Assembly (NCBI GenBank): GCA_004431415.1
Contig: QPMI01000178.1
Span: forward strand, 62,001 to 126,000
Direction of reading: 5' to 3'
Length of the DNA: 64,000 bases
Origin: Cyanophora paradoxa
Lineage: Eukaryota > Glaucocystophyceae > Cyanophorales > Cyanophoraceae
The notes beneath the pieces were generated by a model. The model was not told the origin of the DNA. It made no database searches and saw only the letters and a list, made by a program, of their open reading frames with translations. A program made the translations under genes and the position numbers. Of this stretch, positions 1 through 11,600 are shown one piece after another. Numbering within the stretch: position 1 is the first letter of the stretch; each line of letters starts with the position of its first letter.

Positions 1-3000
1 CAGAACATGTTCAACCACAGGCTCGAGAATCTGAAGCCAGAGACTCCTTACAAGATTACGGTCCTTGCCATCAGGATCAACGGAAAAGCGCTGCTCGGTG
101 GTAACAACTGGGAAAATGACCTTTGGACTTTCCGTGAGCACCAAATGCGAGCCGTGCGTGCTCCAAACCGCAGCTGAAAAATGCGCAGCTGAGCCGATCG
201 GGCCTCCTACCAACGTGCGGTTTGTCTCCATCGTCCCAGATCGCGAAAATCCTGGAAAGGCGAGCAGCTTCGCTACTTATGGCAGGAAGTTTTCTTATGT
301 TGCGCATGCGCAGTTTGTTGCGCGGATCAAATGGGACAACAACGCGAAGAGTACTTTCAGCCAGGTGCGTCGAAGCAAAAGGATGAGCCCTCTAGCTCTG
401 CTAATAACTGATTCTCTGATTTCTAGATTATGGTGGTGCCAGCGCGCGAGGCGACGAGCGTGCCCAGTCCTTGTGCGGAGGGCTACTACCGCGTCGTCAA
501 CGCGAGGTGGGACGTTCCGTGCGAGCTGGCCGAGCGCGGAGGCGGGGCCTCGCAGCAGCCCGACGCGCGGCTGATCGTCGACCCCCCGAGCCTCTCCGCC
601 CCCTTCTACGACTACCTTCCCGCTGTTCCCAAGCAGGACATCATCAACATCCCGGGCCTGCTTCCAGGTACGGCAAAGCCGGCTTCACCTTTCGCGAGTT
701 CTTTTCATTGACACGGACGACGCTGCCGTTTCAAAGGACTTGTGTACAAGTGAGCCTGCCGGCTGCGCGTGCGGAGTCTCTCCGCGCGCATACGCTGAAC
801 TACCATCTCCACAGGTTTTACGTCCAGGGTCTCAAGGGCGTCGGCAAAGAAGACCCAGACATGTTCTTCCCCGGCAAGTTCTCCGCGCCGCTGAGGGTCC
901 AAATGCCCGGTGTGCACGCCCTTCTCTTCTGCACAGCCGTGCTCCAATAACTCCATTTGCAGGCCTTCCGCGCGGCGGCTTCGTGCAGGGCAACACCTCC
1001 CTCCCCTATCAGCTTTCCGAGCAAAGGCTCGACTGCGGTGAGCTTCGAATTCAAAGTCTTGTGTGCATACCGATCCCTGATCGGCTTCTTCTCAGGCCTC
1101 TACAACATCTCCTGGGTCAGTTGCGAGAGAAGGGAGAAGGGGGAGGGGAGGGGGGAGGAGGGGGAGGAGGGGGAGGAGGGGGAGGAGGGGGAGGAGGGGG
1201 AGGGGGGAGGGGGAGGGGGGGGAGGGGGGGATGGAAGACCACTCGAAAGTATTTTGAGATCCCCCCCGGCTCCCCCCACCCCACAGCCCCCGTCCTCCTT
1301 TAAATTTCCCAGCGCTAGCACGAGAGTGGAGCAGCTCAGAGAACTCCAAAATTACGATATTTGTGGTGATCTAGATCTAGTGCGGGAAAGCGAGTTTCAA
1401 GCTCGCGTGATCCCTGGATATTCACGCTGGATGCGCCCGCAGGTTCCTGCCTCCTCCGGATTCGGGGCGGCGATGGCGGCGCTCACCAAAGAGGTGCGCT
1501 GCGTGAGCGCCGCTACTCAAAGTCTCTTCGCTGACTCGCTAAGTGCAGGTCGTTCTCACGGTTCGCTGCCTGCAAATAGCGAAGACCGCGCGATACTCTT
1601 GACGACAATGCTTGAATTTGACGCGTCCGCAGCTGACGGATGATCTCCCGAATTCCAAACCGATCTACAAGCGCTTCCCGATTGATCAGTCAGTTGAATA
1701 TTACTCCGTCCTAGTCAACTTCTCGAGCGCCGCTGTCAAGCGCGTCATCAAGCGGACCTTTGTCCTCGGGGCCATAACGTCGGCGGGCTACAACAAGGAC
1801 GGTGCTCTCTTCTTATCGAGAGGCCGCGGCTCTCGGCGACATGGCTGACGCGCGCGTGCATGCGCACCTTGCAGAGGAAGGCAGCAACACTCTACGGATC
1901 ATCGACCGCCCGTGCACTGCGGGCCTCAACTGCCCCGTCGACCAGCTCGACGACATTTTCGTCGAGTGTCCGGAAGTGCCCACCGCACTCTCGGCCACAC
2001 TTGGCGTCCTTCCCGAGTTCTGCTCCGGGAACACAATCGTCGGCGAAAAGAGTGCAATGAATATCGCGAAAATGTGTGAGAACACAACGGACCCGCTGCC
2101 GGCGCCAATCTACCGCCGGCGCCTCTCGACGGTCATCAACGCGCGCATCAACGAGGAAGTGCGACAGGGCCGCATGCGTACGCGCCGGATTGCTGCGCGC
2201 CGTCCTCGCTTGGCCCGTCGGGCGTGCTGATTCGGCGCAGTGCTCGCTGACGAGACCGAGTTCAGCTCGGAGCCTCCACCGTCGCTGCCGGCGGATGACA
2301 GCTTCGAGATCACGTCCCCGCTCCCCGAGGAACCGACGCTGGCGCTGGGCGCAGACAAGGCGCCCCTGCCCGAAGACGAGACAGAGGTCGCCGAGCAAGG
2401 CGCCGCCGCCTACTCCGCCGGGGCGGAGCTCTACACCGCCCTCCCCGCCGACCCAGCCGAAGCTGAGGCCATCCAACGCATGCAAAGTGAGCGCGACCGA
2501 CTCGCTCTTGCAACTGGCCATGGTGTTAACGGTTCTGACGTCGCGCCTGCGTTGCAGACGATAAGATCGCCGCGTCAGCCGAGTTCGCCGCCGCCGCCGC
2601 CCCGTCGCCGCTCCCCGCAGGTGTCACCGTCGGCTTGAGTGCGCTTCTAATCCGATCTGTACATGTTTCGTTGTCCGCTCTCTATTTTAATGCGCTTCCG
2701 ATTTCGATTGACAGGCTCCTCGAGTTGTCCCCCTGACAGCAAGGTCAACGTCCTCTCTTTGGGAAGGACACAGCTGCCGTCGCTTTGCGATTACCCTGTT
2801 CAAGGGACGGTGCAAGTGTGCGGAACGGCGCACTCCCACGCCGTGCAGCTCCTGGTGCGCCGGGCGCTCTGCCTCCTGAAGGCCTTTCGAAGTTCAGCCT
2901 GAAAGCGACTCCCCCCTCTGTCGCAGTTCAACGTCTCCAAGGCCGGCATGTACCGCTTTGACGCAACTGCCTCTGGGTTCCCAGGTACTGAAAGCTCTCC

Positions 3001-6000
3001 AAAAAGCCCAAGGCCCCTGCTCACGCTCACGCCGTGAACGCGTGCAGTCACACTGGACATCCGGAACCGAGAGGAGTGCAGCCCACGGTCGTGCACCCAG
3101 CCCATCCGCAGCGCGGAAGGTCCGAGCTCGAGCTTCCGATCTTAAGCTTCGATATCGGAGCCGGCCGGCACGTGCACGCGCGCGCTGACACGCATGCTCA
3201 TCTGCAGGGGAGGCCAGCCGCAAGAGCTCGCTGCTGCTCGTGCTCAAGGGCGTGGAGGAACTCGCGATCAACATCGCGAAGGAGGGCAGCGGCTGCGGCT
3301 CCGGGCCCGTCGTGCTGGAGATCTCCTACGAGACGCCGTACGACGTCAACGTTCTTGTCGCGCCGAGCCTGGCCCTCAACGACACGGTCCTCGGCCCCGA
3401 GCCGATCACGAAGGACACGACCATCGTCTTCAACCGGATCGCCAGCGCCTTCGAGTTCGCGTTCTCCCGCGTCGCCGGCTTCGGGCGCCCTGTCGAGGTG
3501 CGCTCGCGTGCGGGCGCGGCCGCACTACGTTAAACGTCAGCCTCGCGCCCTCTGACCAACGAACTCTTGCGCAGATCGGAATCTTCTTGGAGGCCGCCGA
3601 CTACGTGAAGAACGGGACGAGCGACCTGTGGTACGTCCCAGAGCCGATCGACGGGGCACAGGGCTCCAAGATACATGTGCGCCGTCCTTGATTCCGCAAG
3701 CGCCGCTCGATTCAGATTTAATTTGCCGCAATCAGGTCCGGTCGGTCAGCGGCCTGTCAACAGGCCCACTATCTGCACAGAACACGAGAATGCAGTGAGC
3801 TCGAGCTTTTATAGGCTGCGTGGAAAAAAAACGTTTCGCTGAAGCACAGAGCCGCGCAGCTGCTCCGGGCTTGGTCCCGCGTTCGTGATCTCGCACACGT
3901 CTCCGCTCGTCGTCCCTATGGTGCGGCAAAACCCTATCTAGCTGAGAACGCAACTCTCCAAATGCCGTCTCTCTTCGAATTCTGACTCGCCGCAGGGCGT
4001 AATGCTCGTAAACTGCTCTCGGTCGGGCTCGCTCCCGCCTCCATCGAACCTGAAGCCCTCGGACGCTGCGTCAGCCATATCCATATTCGGAGTCACGAAT
4101 GTTGCAATCAGGGTTCACGCTTGCTTAAGCTCTTTGATTCGATCGCGAGGGCTTAATGTAAAGCTCGCAGGGCGTCATGATTCTCGGGGGCTACAACAAC
4201 GTGACTGGACTCGGAGGTGCCGTCTCGCTGCGCGACAAGGCGTCGGCTGTCTTCGCGGGCTGTATCTTCAGCAAAGTGCGTCCCCGGCACATAGCCGCAA
4301 TTCGTTTGCATCTCTGCGCGGGCTGCGCTGACTCTGCGCCAGAATCAAGCGGGAATGAACGGCGGCGCTGTCGCTGTTCTTGAAGAGAGTTCCGCCAACT
4401 TCGTCGGATGCACCTTCGTCGACAACGAGGTGCGGGTAGTTTTCGGTTTTCTTTCATCGGGTCTTGCAGTGGGGGGCTTGATGCTGAGTTGCGCGCGCCA
4501 AGGCGTTGGACGGTGTCGGCGGCGCTGTCGTCGTCGGGTCTGCGGCTTCGCCCGCAGGCGAAGTCTCCTTCCATGGATGCTTCTTCTCGGTGAGCACTCG
4601 CAACTTAACTTTTGACCGTGGCCCCACCTCGGCACTCACGCACCGTCATGGTTGCAATCGACAGCGCAACGAAGCATTTTCCGGTGGCGATCCCCAAATC
4701 GATCCCGCCCGCCGTTATGGAGGGGCCCTGGCCATTGTCCGCTCCAACTCGGCGGTCACCATCAACGGCACTAACTTCGACGCCAACACCGCCGACGCCG
4801 GAGGTGCGTGCACGACTGAGATTTCCCGTCAAGTTATCGTCAACATTAACGTTGTCTTCGCAGCTGCTGTCTGGGCGGGGTCGCCTGTGCGAATCTCGGC
4901 CAGCCAGATTCTGAACTCTTTCGGTGACGGCCTGCACATAAGCAACACGGAAGCAGACATTGACACGGTGATCGTCCACGGCAACGTCAACCTCATCACC
5001 CTAGACGGTCCAATTCTTTTTGAGGGATCAGGGGGCGCTTGCAATCACGAGCAATATTAATATTAATCGCGCATGCGCAGCTGGGGCGGGTCTCACATGC
5101 ACTGGATCCTCGGGAAAGGTCACGGCGAAAACATCCTCGTTCAAAGACAACGGCTCCGGAAAGATGGGTGAGCCAATCGCGGTCGCTTTCTTCGACGATT
5201 GCGTCCTCTAGATCCTGTTGAAACAAAAACAATTCAGGTGGCGGCGCCTTGATCATGTCGGGCTGCTCCGCGGACTTCTTCGGTTGCATGTTTACCAGTG
5301 CGAATCTTCACTTGCGAATCGTAAAATATTGTTGACCGCGGCTGAGCTCGGCACGCCGCCCACAGATAACTTCGCCATCATGGGCGCCGGCGTGGCGGTC
5401 GGCGACCTGGACGCGTCCGAAGTGCCCGCGAGTTCGGCGCCGACGGACGCGGGGACGGTGGCCTTCGCGAGCTGCGTGTTCAGCGGGAACATCGCGGGCG
5501 GCGTGAACGACCCGGAGGGCGCCCTCGAGATCGGCGGCGCGAAGGTCTCTTTCCCGGCGGAGAGCGGCATGGGCGGGGGTCTGGCCGTCTTCGGCGCCTC
5601 GAGCCCCGTCCGCATCGAGCAGTGCGTCTTCCGCAAGAACGAGGCCTTCATGGGTGCGCATGCCGCCCCTTGCACCGCGGCCGCGCCTGCTGCCGCCGGG
5701 CCGCTCCCGGAGTCCCGCTGAACGTCCATTTGCGGTCGGGTAGGCGGCGGCCTGTTCTCGGCCGACTCGCTCGACATTGTCGGAGAGCCGTCCGGATTCG
5801 ACGAGAACAAGGTTCGCCCCACACGTGCGAGAATCTTTCGCTCGTTTATGCGCCTGACCAGCCCCCCACGCAGGCTGGCTTCGAGTGGTACTCGGACGCC
5901 GAGCTCATCCCGACCCAGATGGGCGGCGGCGCGCTCGTCATGATGACGGCCGGGCGGCGAGGCGGCGTTGTCCGCATAAACAACTCCCTCTTCCATCGCA

Positions 6001-7388
6001 ACACTGCCCTCGGCGCATTTGGCGGCGGTGCGGGCGGTTCCTGTTCCGGGCCCGATCGCGAGCTTCGCTCTTCTGACAGTCCGAACGCGCGAAGGTCTGG
6101 CGGTGATTGGTGCGAGCGTTAAGTTCGAGGGCACGTTCTTCATCCAGAACCAAGTCCAGGGCGAGGGCAGCCAGGGCGGCGGTGAGAGAGCCCTTCCGGG
6201 CTGCGTGCCCGCATTCTGACGCCGCGAGTGGCGGCGGTGCAGGGCTCTACGTCCAGGGGGCCAACGTCACGGAGAGCTCGGACTACGTCGCGACGGCGAA
6301 CACCGCCAAGGGCCCCTTCAAGAACGTCTTCCTCGCCGACGAGGCCATTGCGGTTGCCGGCGGCGCCGGCGCGGTCTCGAGCTCAGGCGCGAACATGAAG
6401 TCATGCTACCAGGTGCGGCCGGCCCGCGCTCGGGCGCAATCGCTGATCATGATTTTGATTGCCGCTCTGGTCGCAGTGCACTCCCTGCCAGGTTTGCGGC
6501 GTCAAGTCGGGCCGATGCCAGTTCCCGCCCAAGCTCGAAGAGTGGTGCAACTTCACCGGAAGCTGCGACAAGGAGAGCTGCCCCTTCGTGGTGCGCTCTC
6601 GCTCTTCAATATTAATGCAGCTGAGGAACTGATGTGTAATGACGATGAATGGCTGTGCAGACGATTGGGGCGGCTGCTTTCGACCAGACGAACTTCCGAA
6701 GGTGAGACCAGCGCGGCGTGCGAACAAAGATTCTTTAGACTGAAGCTTTCGGCGGCTTTAATTTGGCAGCCTCACGATCGACATCGACATCCCCTACACC
6801 GTCTCTACGGACAGCGGCGCGGGCACCACCATCCCGTGCAGCGCCGCCTTCACCGAAGAGACCGTGAAGCTTCTCGGGAAAGGTTCGCGCGCCCCGCCCT
6901 CGCCTGAAGTCGCCGTTTGCGAGCCTGATGCGCGCGCAGGGGCCGTCTGCAAGCTGACGCGGAGCGCCGGCTCCGGCAGCGGGCGGCGCCGCGTGCTGCT
7001 GGGCCCGACCGGCAATCAGCTCATCATCAACCTCGGCGCGGACTTCACCGCGGGACCCGGCGCCACGCTGCAGATGCTGGCGGCCGGTATGCCCGCCCAG
7101 TATCAACTTTCGGACTCCGCCGTGGTCCAGGTCTGCCTTCAATAACATCTGGATGTCGGGGTTCTGACCTCGCCGCAAATTTCGCAGGCAACGGTGCCCC
7201 GGAGCGTTCTGCAGTCGAGCCTGCAGATCGCCAACTCGACGATCACGAGCGCCTACGTCTCCGACCAGCGCGCCTTCGTCTCAGTCTCCGGATCCTTCGC
7301 GGGCACCCGCGCCCCGCAGGGCCTCTGCTCCGCCCTGCTCCTACTCTTCACGGCCCTCGTTGCCTCCCTCCTCGCCATCTGGATGTGA
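1..7388 (+). CDS. Secreted beta-helix / FN3-like surface protein, 3' part (5' end outside window)
   Basis: Multi-exon gene, already open at base 1. The first exon reads as an FN3-like strand (LENLKPETPYKITVLAI, about 22-72), followed by GPPTNVRF (about 210). Exons at about 4175-6400 carry repeated Gly-Gly-Ala-(V/L) turns each followed by a Cys/Phe-Asn strand (GGAVSLRDKASAVFAGCIF; GMNGGAVAVLEESSANFVGC; YGGALAIVRSNSAVTINGT). This is the pattern of right-handed parallel beta-helix proteins (pectin-lyase-like or polymorphic-outer-membrane-protein-like). A Cys-rich stretch lies near 6490-6595. The last exon (about 7190-7388) ends in a hydrophobic tail, LCSALLLLFTALVASLLAIWM, then TGA, consistent with a membrane anchor or GPI signal. 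Introns mostly start GTGCG and have CTGAC shortly before the acceptor AG (e.g. 1527, 3553, 5857, 7165). I do not recognise a named family. A role as a cell-surface adhesin or structural protein is inference. Several exon joins at 700-2700 are uncertain. Confidence 0.6.
1138..1231 (+). repeat. Polypurine (GGGGGAGGA)n microsatellite
   Basis: About 94 bases made almost only of G and A, with a repeating GGGGGAGGA-like unit. It lies in a presumed intron of the secreted beta-helix gene. The strand asymmetry could allow triplex or G-quadruplex structure. All six-frame reading frames here are Gly/Glu or Ser/Pro low complexity and are not coding evidence. Confidence 0.85.
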
Positions 7389-8600
7389 GGGCGGGGCCGA
7401 GTCGACGTCCAGAGGCGGCGAACTCGAAACTACAAAATTTAAACCTTCGATAGTCAATTGGAGTGCTGCACACTCCCAAATACGTATACTTGGCTTACCG
7501 TAGTACGTACGCGTGTAAAATATATTCATCCAGCGTTTATAATTAGTCGATCATATAGAGCTCTTATATATAATTAGTCATCGGCTGCAGATGCAGCTGC
7601 CGCAGTGCAGCCCCCAACGGCCCTGAACGTTAACGGAAGAGCCCTGATGCATATGCTGCGAAAGGCTACTCGCGGCGAAAACGGTTCAAGTTCACAGCGA
7701 GCTCCAACAGTTCCGACCTGGCCCCCCCGGGCTCCCCCGGGCTCCCCCCTACCCCCCCGGGTGTCCGTCTTGTAACTGAGGGCCAGTGGCCCTGCAAGAC
7801 GGCCGCCCTGACGCCACTCTGGAAAGAGAAGAGAGAGGGGGATCTCGGAGTCTAAAAGAGCTACTTAGGCTTGAGGGGAGGGCAGGACAGGGAGGATCCC
7901 CGGAGGCGCCGCGAAGAAGATCTGTTTACGCTGGACTCGGGAGGATGGCTGCGCATGCACTGCCAGGCTGCGCAATTACAAGGATCTCGAGTAGTATACG
8001 TGGTCGACGTCGGCGCAAGGCCTAGGATCCTTGTACTCGAAACACTCGCGCACAAGGATATCGATTTTAGCGGCGCTCATGATCAGCGCGCGTGCTTGAC
8101 AGCCGGGTTTCTTGTCCCCTAGGCTTGCCCATGCCTATTTGCCATTGAAAGCCGCGGTCTTGCCCCGTGGCACCCGTGCCATCTCGCCTGTTTCAAATGG
8201 ATTCTGTGTCGTATTGTATTTTTTTTGAACATGAAGAACACTCTACCTAAGCGGTCCTAAATCTCTATGCACACAATGTGTCTCAGTGAGGAGAAGTAGT
8301 CCATCATTACCTGCCTACTGTTATGCCTGCAGCTGCCTGCTCTTTGGCTCCTCGAAACTACGAAAAGTCTCAACTAGGGTCCGGATCGGAAGGGTCCTTA
8401 GTGGTACATCCCGCGGCGCCCAGCGGGCGGGCGGCGGGGGCGCCAGGACAGGGCTCAGGGTCGGCTTCCCCTGCTCCCGAGGGAGGGCCGTCGCCGGCCG
8501 CCGCGGACAAGGCTCAACGCGGCGGCGGCGGCGGCTGCACCTGGCCTGGCGCCCGCACGCCGGCCCGCGGCGGGGCGGGGCGGGGAGGGCGCGGGGCGGC
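7389..8600. other. Convergent intergenic spacer
   Basis: This lies between the stop of the beta-helix gene (+) and the stop of CNOT1 (-), so it holds two 3' ends. It is AT-rich near 7430-7580. A short tandem of a CCCCCCGGGCTC-like unit lies at 7724-7765. The small open frames here (e.g. 7786-8025) show no domain, splice context or composition supporting a gene. I see no RNA gene. Confidence 0.6.
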
Positions 8601-11600
8601 CTAGGAGAGCTGGGCGGCGGCGACGGCATCGGCGATGCCGGCGAGCTCCTCCTGCTCGCCCTTGGGGGCGGCAGCGGCGGCGGGGACGGGCCCGATGCAG
8701 GAGCGCGCCACCGACTCGAAGAGCCGCTCGATCTCCGGCGCGCAGCGCGTGAAGGCGTGCGACCAGAAGTTGTACCGCTGCCGCCCCCGCCCCGTCAGCG
8801 ACCGCCCGAGCGCCCCGCGCCAGGCGCCGAGGGCGCACCGGGTTCTTGATGAGCTCGATGAAGGTGATGAGGAGGCCCCAGGGGTGCGGGCGGTTCACGA
8901 TCAGGCGCTCCAGCAGCACGCGCGTGATCTGCGCCCCCCGCCGCGGCGGCGGCGCCCGTCAGTTAGCCCCGGCTGCGCCGCGGCGCCCTGGGCCCGGGCG
9001 CCCGCACCTGCTCCTGGACAACCTCGGACTGGGCCTCGGCGAAGAGGAAGAGGAGCACGCAGGAGAAGTAGTGCGTGTGGTTGTTCGGGTACCGCAGCTG
9101 CGCGCGCGCACGGCCCGCCGCTCAGCAACGCGTGCGGGCGGGGGGCGGGGCGTGCGGGGCGGACCTGGTTGGCGATGGCGTTGAGGAAGAGGTAGCGGCC
9201 CTCGGCGTCGAGCTCGTTGGCGAGCGCCTGGAAGATGTCCATCGGCGCCGAGTGCGCGATCGGCGGCGCCGCGTGCGCCTGCGCCTGCCGCGCCCCCGGG
9301 CGTCGGTCGACGCGCCGAGGGGGCGGCGGCGGCGGTGCAGGGCTCGCAGGGCTCGCGGGGGCACCTTGGCCTGGAGCTGGGCGATGGCTTGCGTGCCGAC
9401 GTAGAGCACGAGCGCGTTGATGGCGGCCACGTTGTACGCCGTGCCCGACGCGAGCGACTCGGGGCCGGCGGGGGCCAGCCGCAGCTTGCGGGGGAGCTCC
9501 TGCAGCCAGAACTCGGGCTGGTGCGTCTTCAGGTAGTTGTCCACCTCGCCTGCCGCCAGCCCGCCGGTCACGGAGCCGTCCGAGCAAGCGAGCGAGAGCG
9601 AGCGAGCAAGCGAGCGAGCAGAGGGAGAAGGGCCGCGCACCCTTGAGGTCGTCGGCGGCGAGGGCGGCCGTGTAGTTGGAGAGGATGCGGGGGAACTGGC
9701 TGATCTCGGGGAGCAGGTCGACCTTGAGGTTCGGGGTGAAGGGGTCCGGCAGCCGCATGTTGCGGGGGAAGGCCGAGAGGATGAGGTTCCGCATCTGGAT
9801 GCACGTCGGCGGGATCGCGTCGCAGAAGCTGAAGTGGAAGTCGCAGAGGAACTCGGGGAAGTCGTGCAGCAGCACCTGCGAACCAGACGGACGGACGGAC
9901 GGACAGGCCGGTCAGAGCGAGATGAGCAAGAGCGCGGAGAGTAGAGCAAAGCGGACCAGGAGGACGCGGAGGGTGCCCTTGTAGAGAAGGCGGACGGGCT
10001 CGCTGAGCTCGGCGTTGCGGAGGAAGGGCTCCAGGAAGCGCAGCAGGTCGACGAGGAGCCGCTGGAGCGGGGGCCAGCCCTTCTGGGCCTTGCTCATCAG
10101 CAGCTTCGGCATGAGCATGCGGTGCGAGACGAGGTCCAGCCACGCGAAGGCGAACGCCGGCAGCAGCTGCGGCCGCATCCCGTGCAGCGCGTTGCTGAAC
10201 GCCTGCAGGATCTGCGCGGCCGGCGGCTCGCAACGAGGCGCGGGCGGGGCAGGGCGGGGGCGGGGGCGGGGCGGGGGCGGGCCTGGAAGTTGGAGGCCTC
10301 GAGGACGAGGTCGGGCGTGTTGAGGTCGGCGATGAGGTCCGCGAGGAGGCGGAACCACGGCCGCTGGTTGAACGCCTTGCCCCGCGCCTCCGCGTCCCGC
10401 GCCACCCCCCGCGAGATCGTCGACAGCACCCTCACCAGGAACGCCACCCGCGGCGGCGCCCTGCCCGCCCCGTCGGCCCCCGCCCAGCGGGGCAGGCGGG
10501 CGGGGCGGGCGGGGCGGGGCGGGCGGACCCGGCGTCGGGGCCCTGGCCGTACTTGACGAGGAGGACGACGAGCTTGGCGAGGGCGTCGACGGGGACGTAG
10601 TTGGGGCCGCCGCCGGGCGCGCCGACCAGCGCCGCCTCCACCGCGAGCTCCGCCGCGTTGCGGAAGAAGCGCTCCACCGCCTCGTCCCCGCCCTGCCCCC
10701 GCCCCCGTCAGCGACGCACGGGCGGACGGGGCGGCGAGCGGGGCGGGGCGGGGCGGACCTTGACGACGGCGTTCTGGAACTGGGCGAGGTACGGCGCGTA
10801 CGCCTTGGCCTCCGAGGAGTGCGCCGGGCCGGCCGGGACGGCCGTCGGGAGCGCCCCGCCGGCCGCGCCGCCGGCGGCGCAGACGCGCATCCACTCGTCG
10901 AACATGAGGGCGACCTGGTGGCGGACCTCGGGCGGGTCCAGGGGCGCCCGCGCGATGCCGCCCTCGGCGCCCTGCAGGCGCTCCCGCGACGACTTGCGGT
11001 CCTTGAGGCCGCCCGGCGCGCCGGCGCCGGCCGCCGCCTTCTCCGCGGCGCGCGCCGAGGCGGCGCGCGCGTCCTCGAGGAGGCGGGCGAGGCCCTCGGG
11101 GCCGACGCCGCGCTGCTGGATGCGCGTGAGGGCCTCCAGCAGCGGCAGGCACTCGGCCGCCGTCACGCAGGCCGGCTCCTCCACCAGGCACGAGCGCAGC
11201 AGCGCCATCGCGAACTCGCTCGCCGCCACGTTGCGCCCGCCGTCCACCAGCTTGGCCAGGAAAGTCATGTAGTCGCTCACGTTGAGGAGCTGCGAGCGGA
11301 GCAGGCCGGTCGAGATCTCCTTGTTCAGCTTGCGCTGCCGCAACCGAACGCGGCCCGGTCAGCGCTCCTCTCCCGGGCGGGCCGCGAGGAGACAGCGCGC
11401 AAGCAAACTCACGTCGTCGTCGAGGAAGGAGATCCACGAGGTGAGCTCCTTGACCACCTTCTTGTAGGCGTCCCGCACGCTCTCCAGCATCGCAAGGTGC
11501 ACCTGCGCGCGACAGGACGGGCGCGTCAGAGAAGGTAGAAGGGCGAGAGGAGGGGGGGTGCACGCCTCGACGGAGAGGCGGTCGTCGCGGTCGCCCTCGT

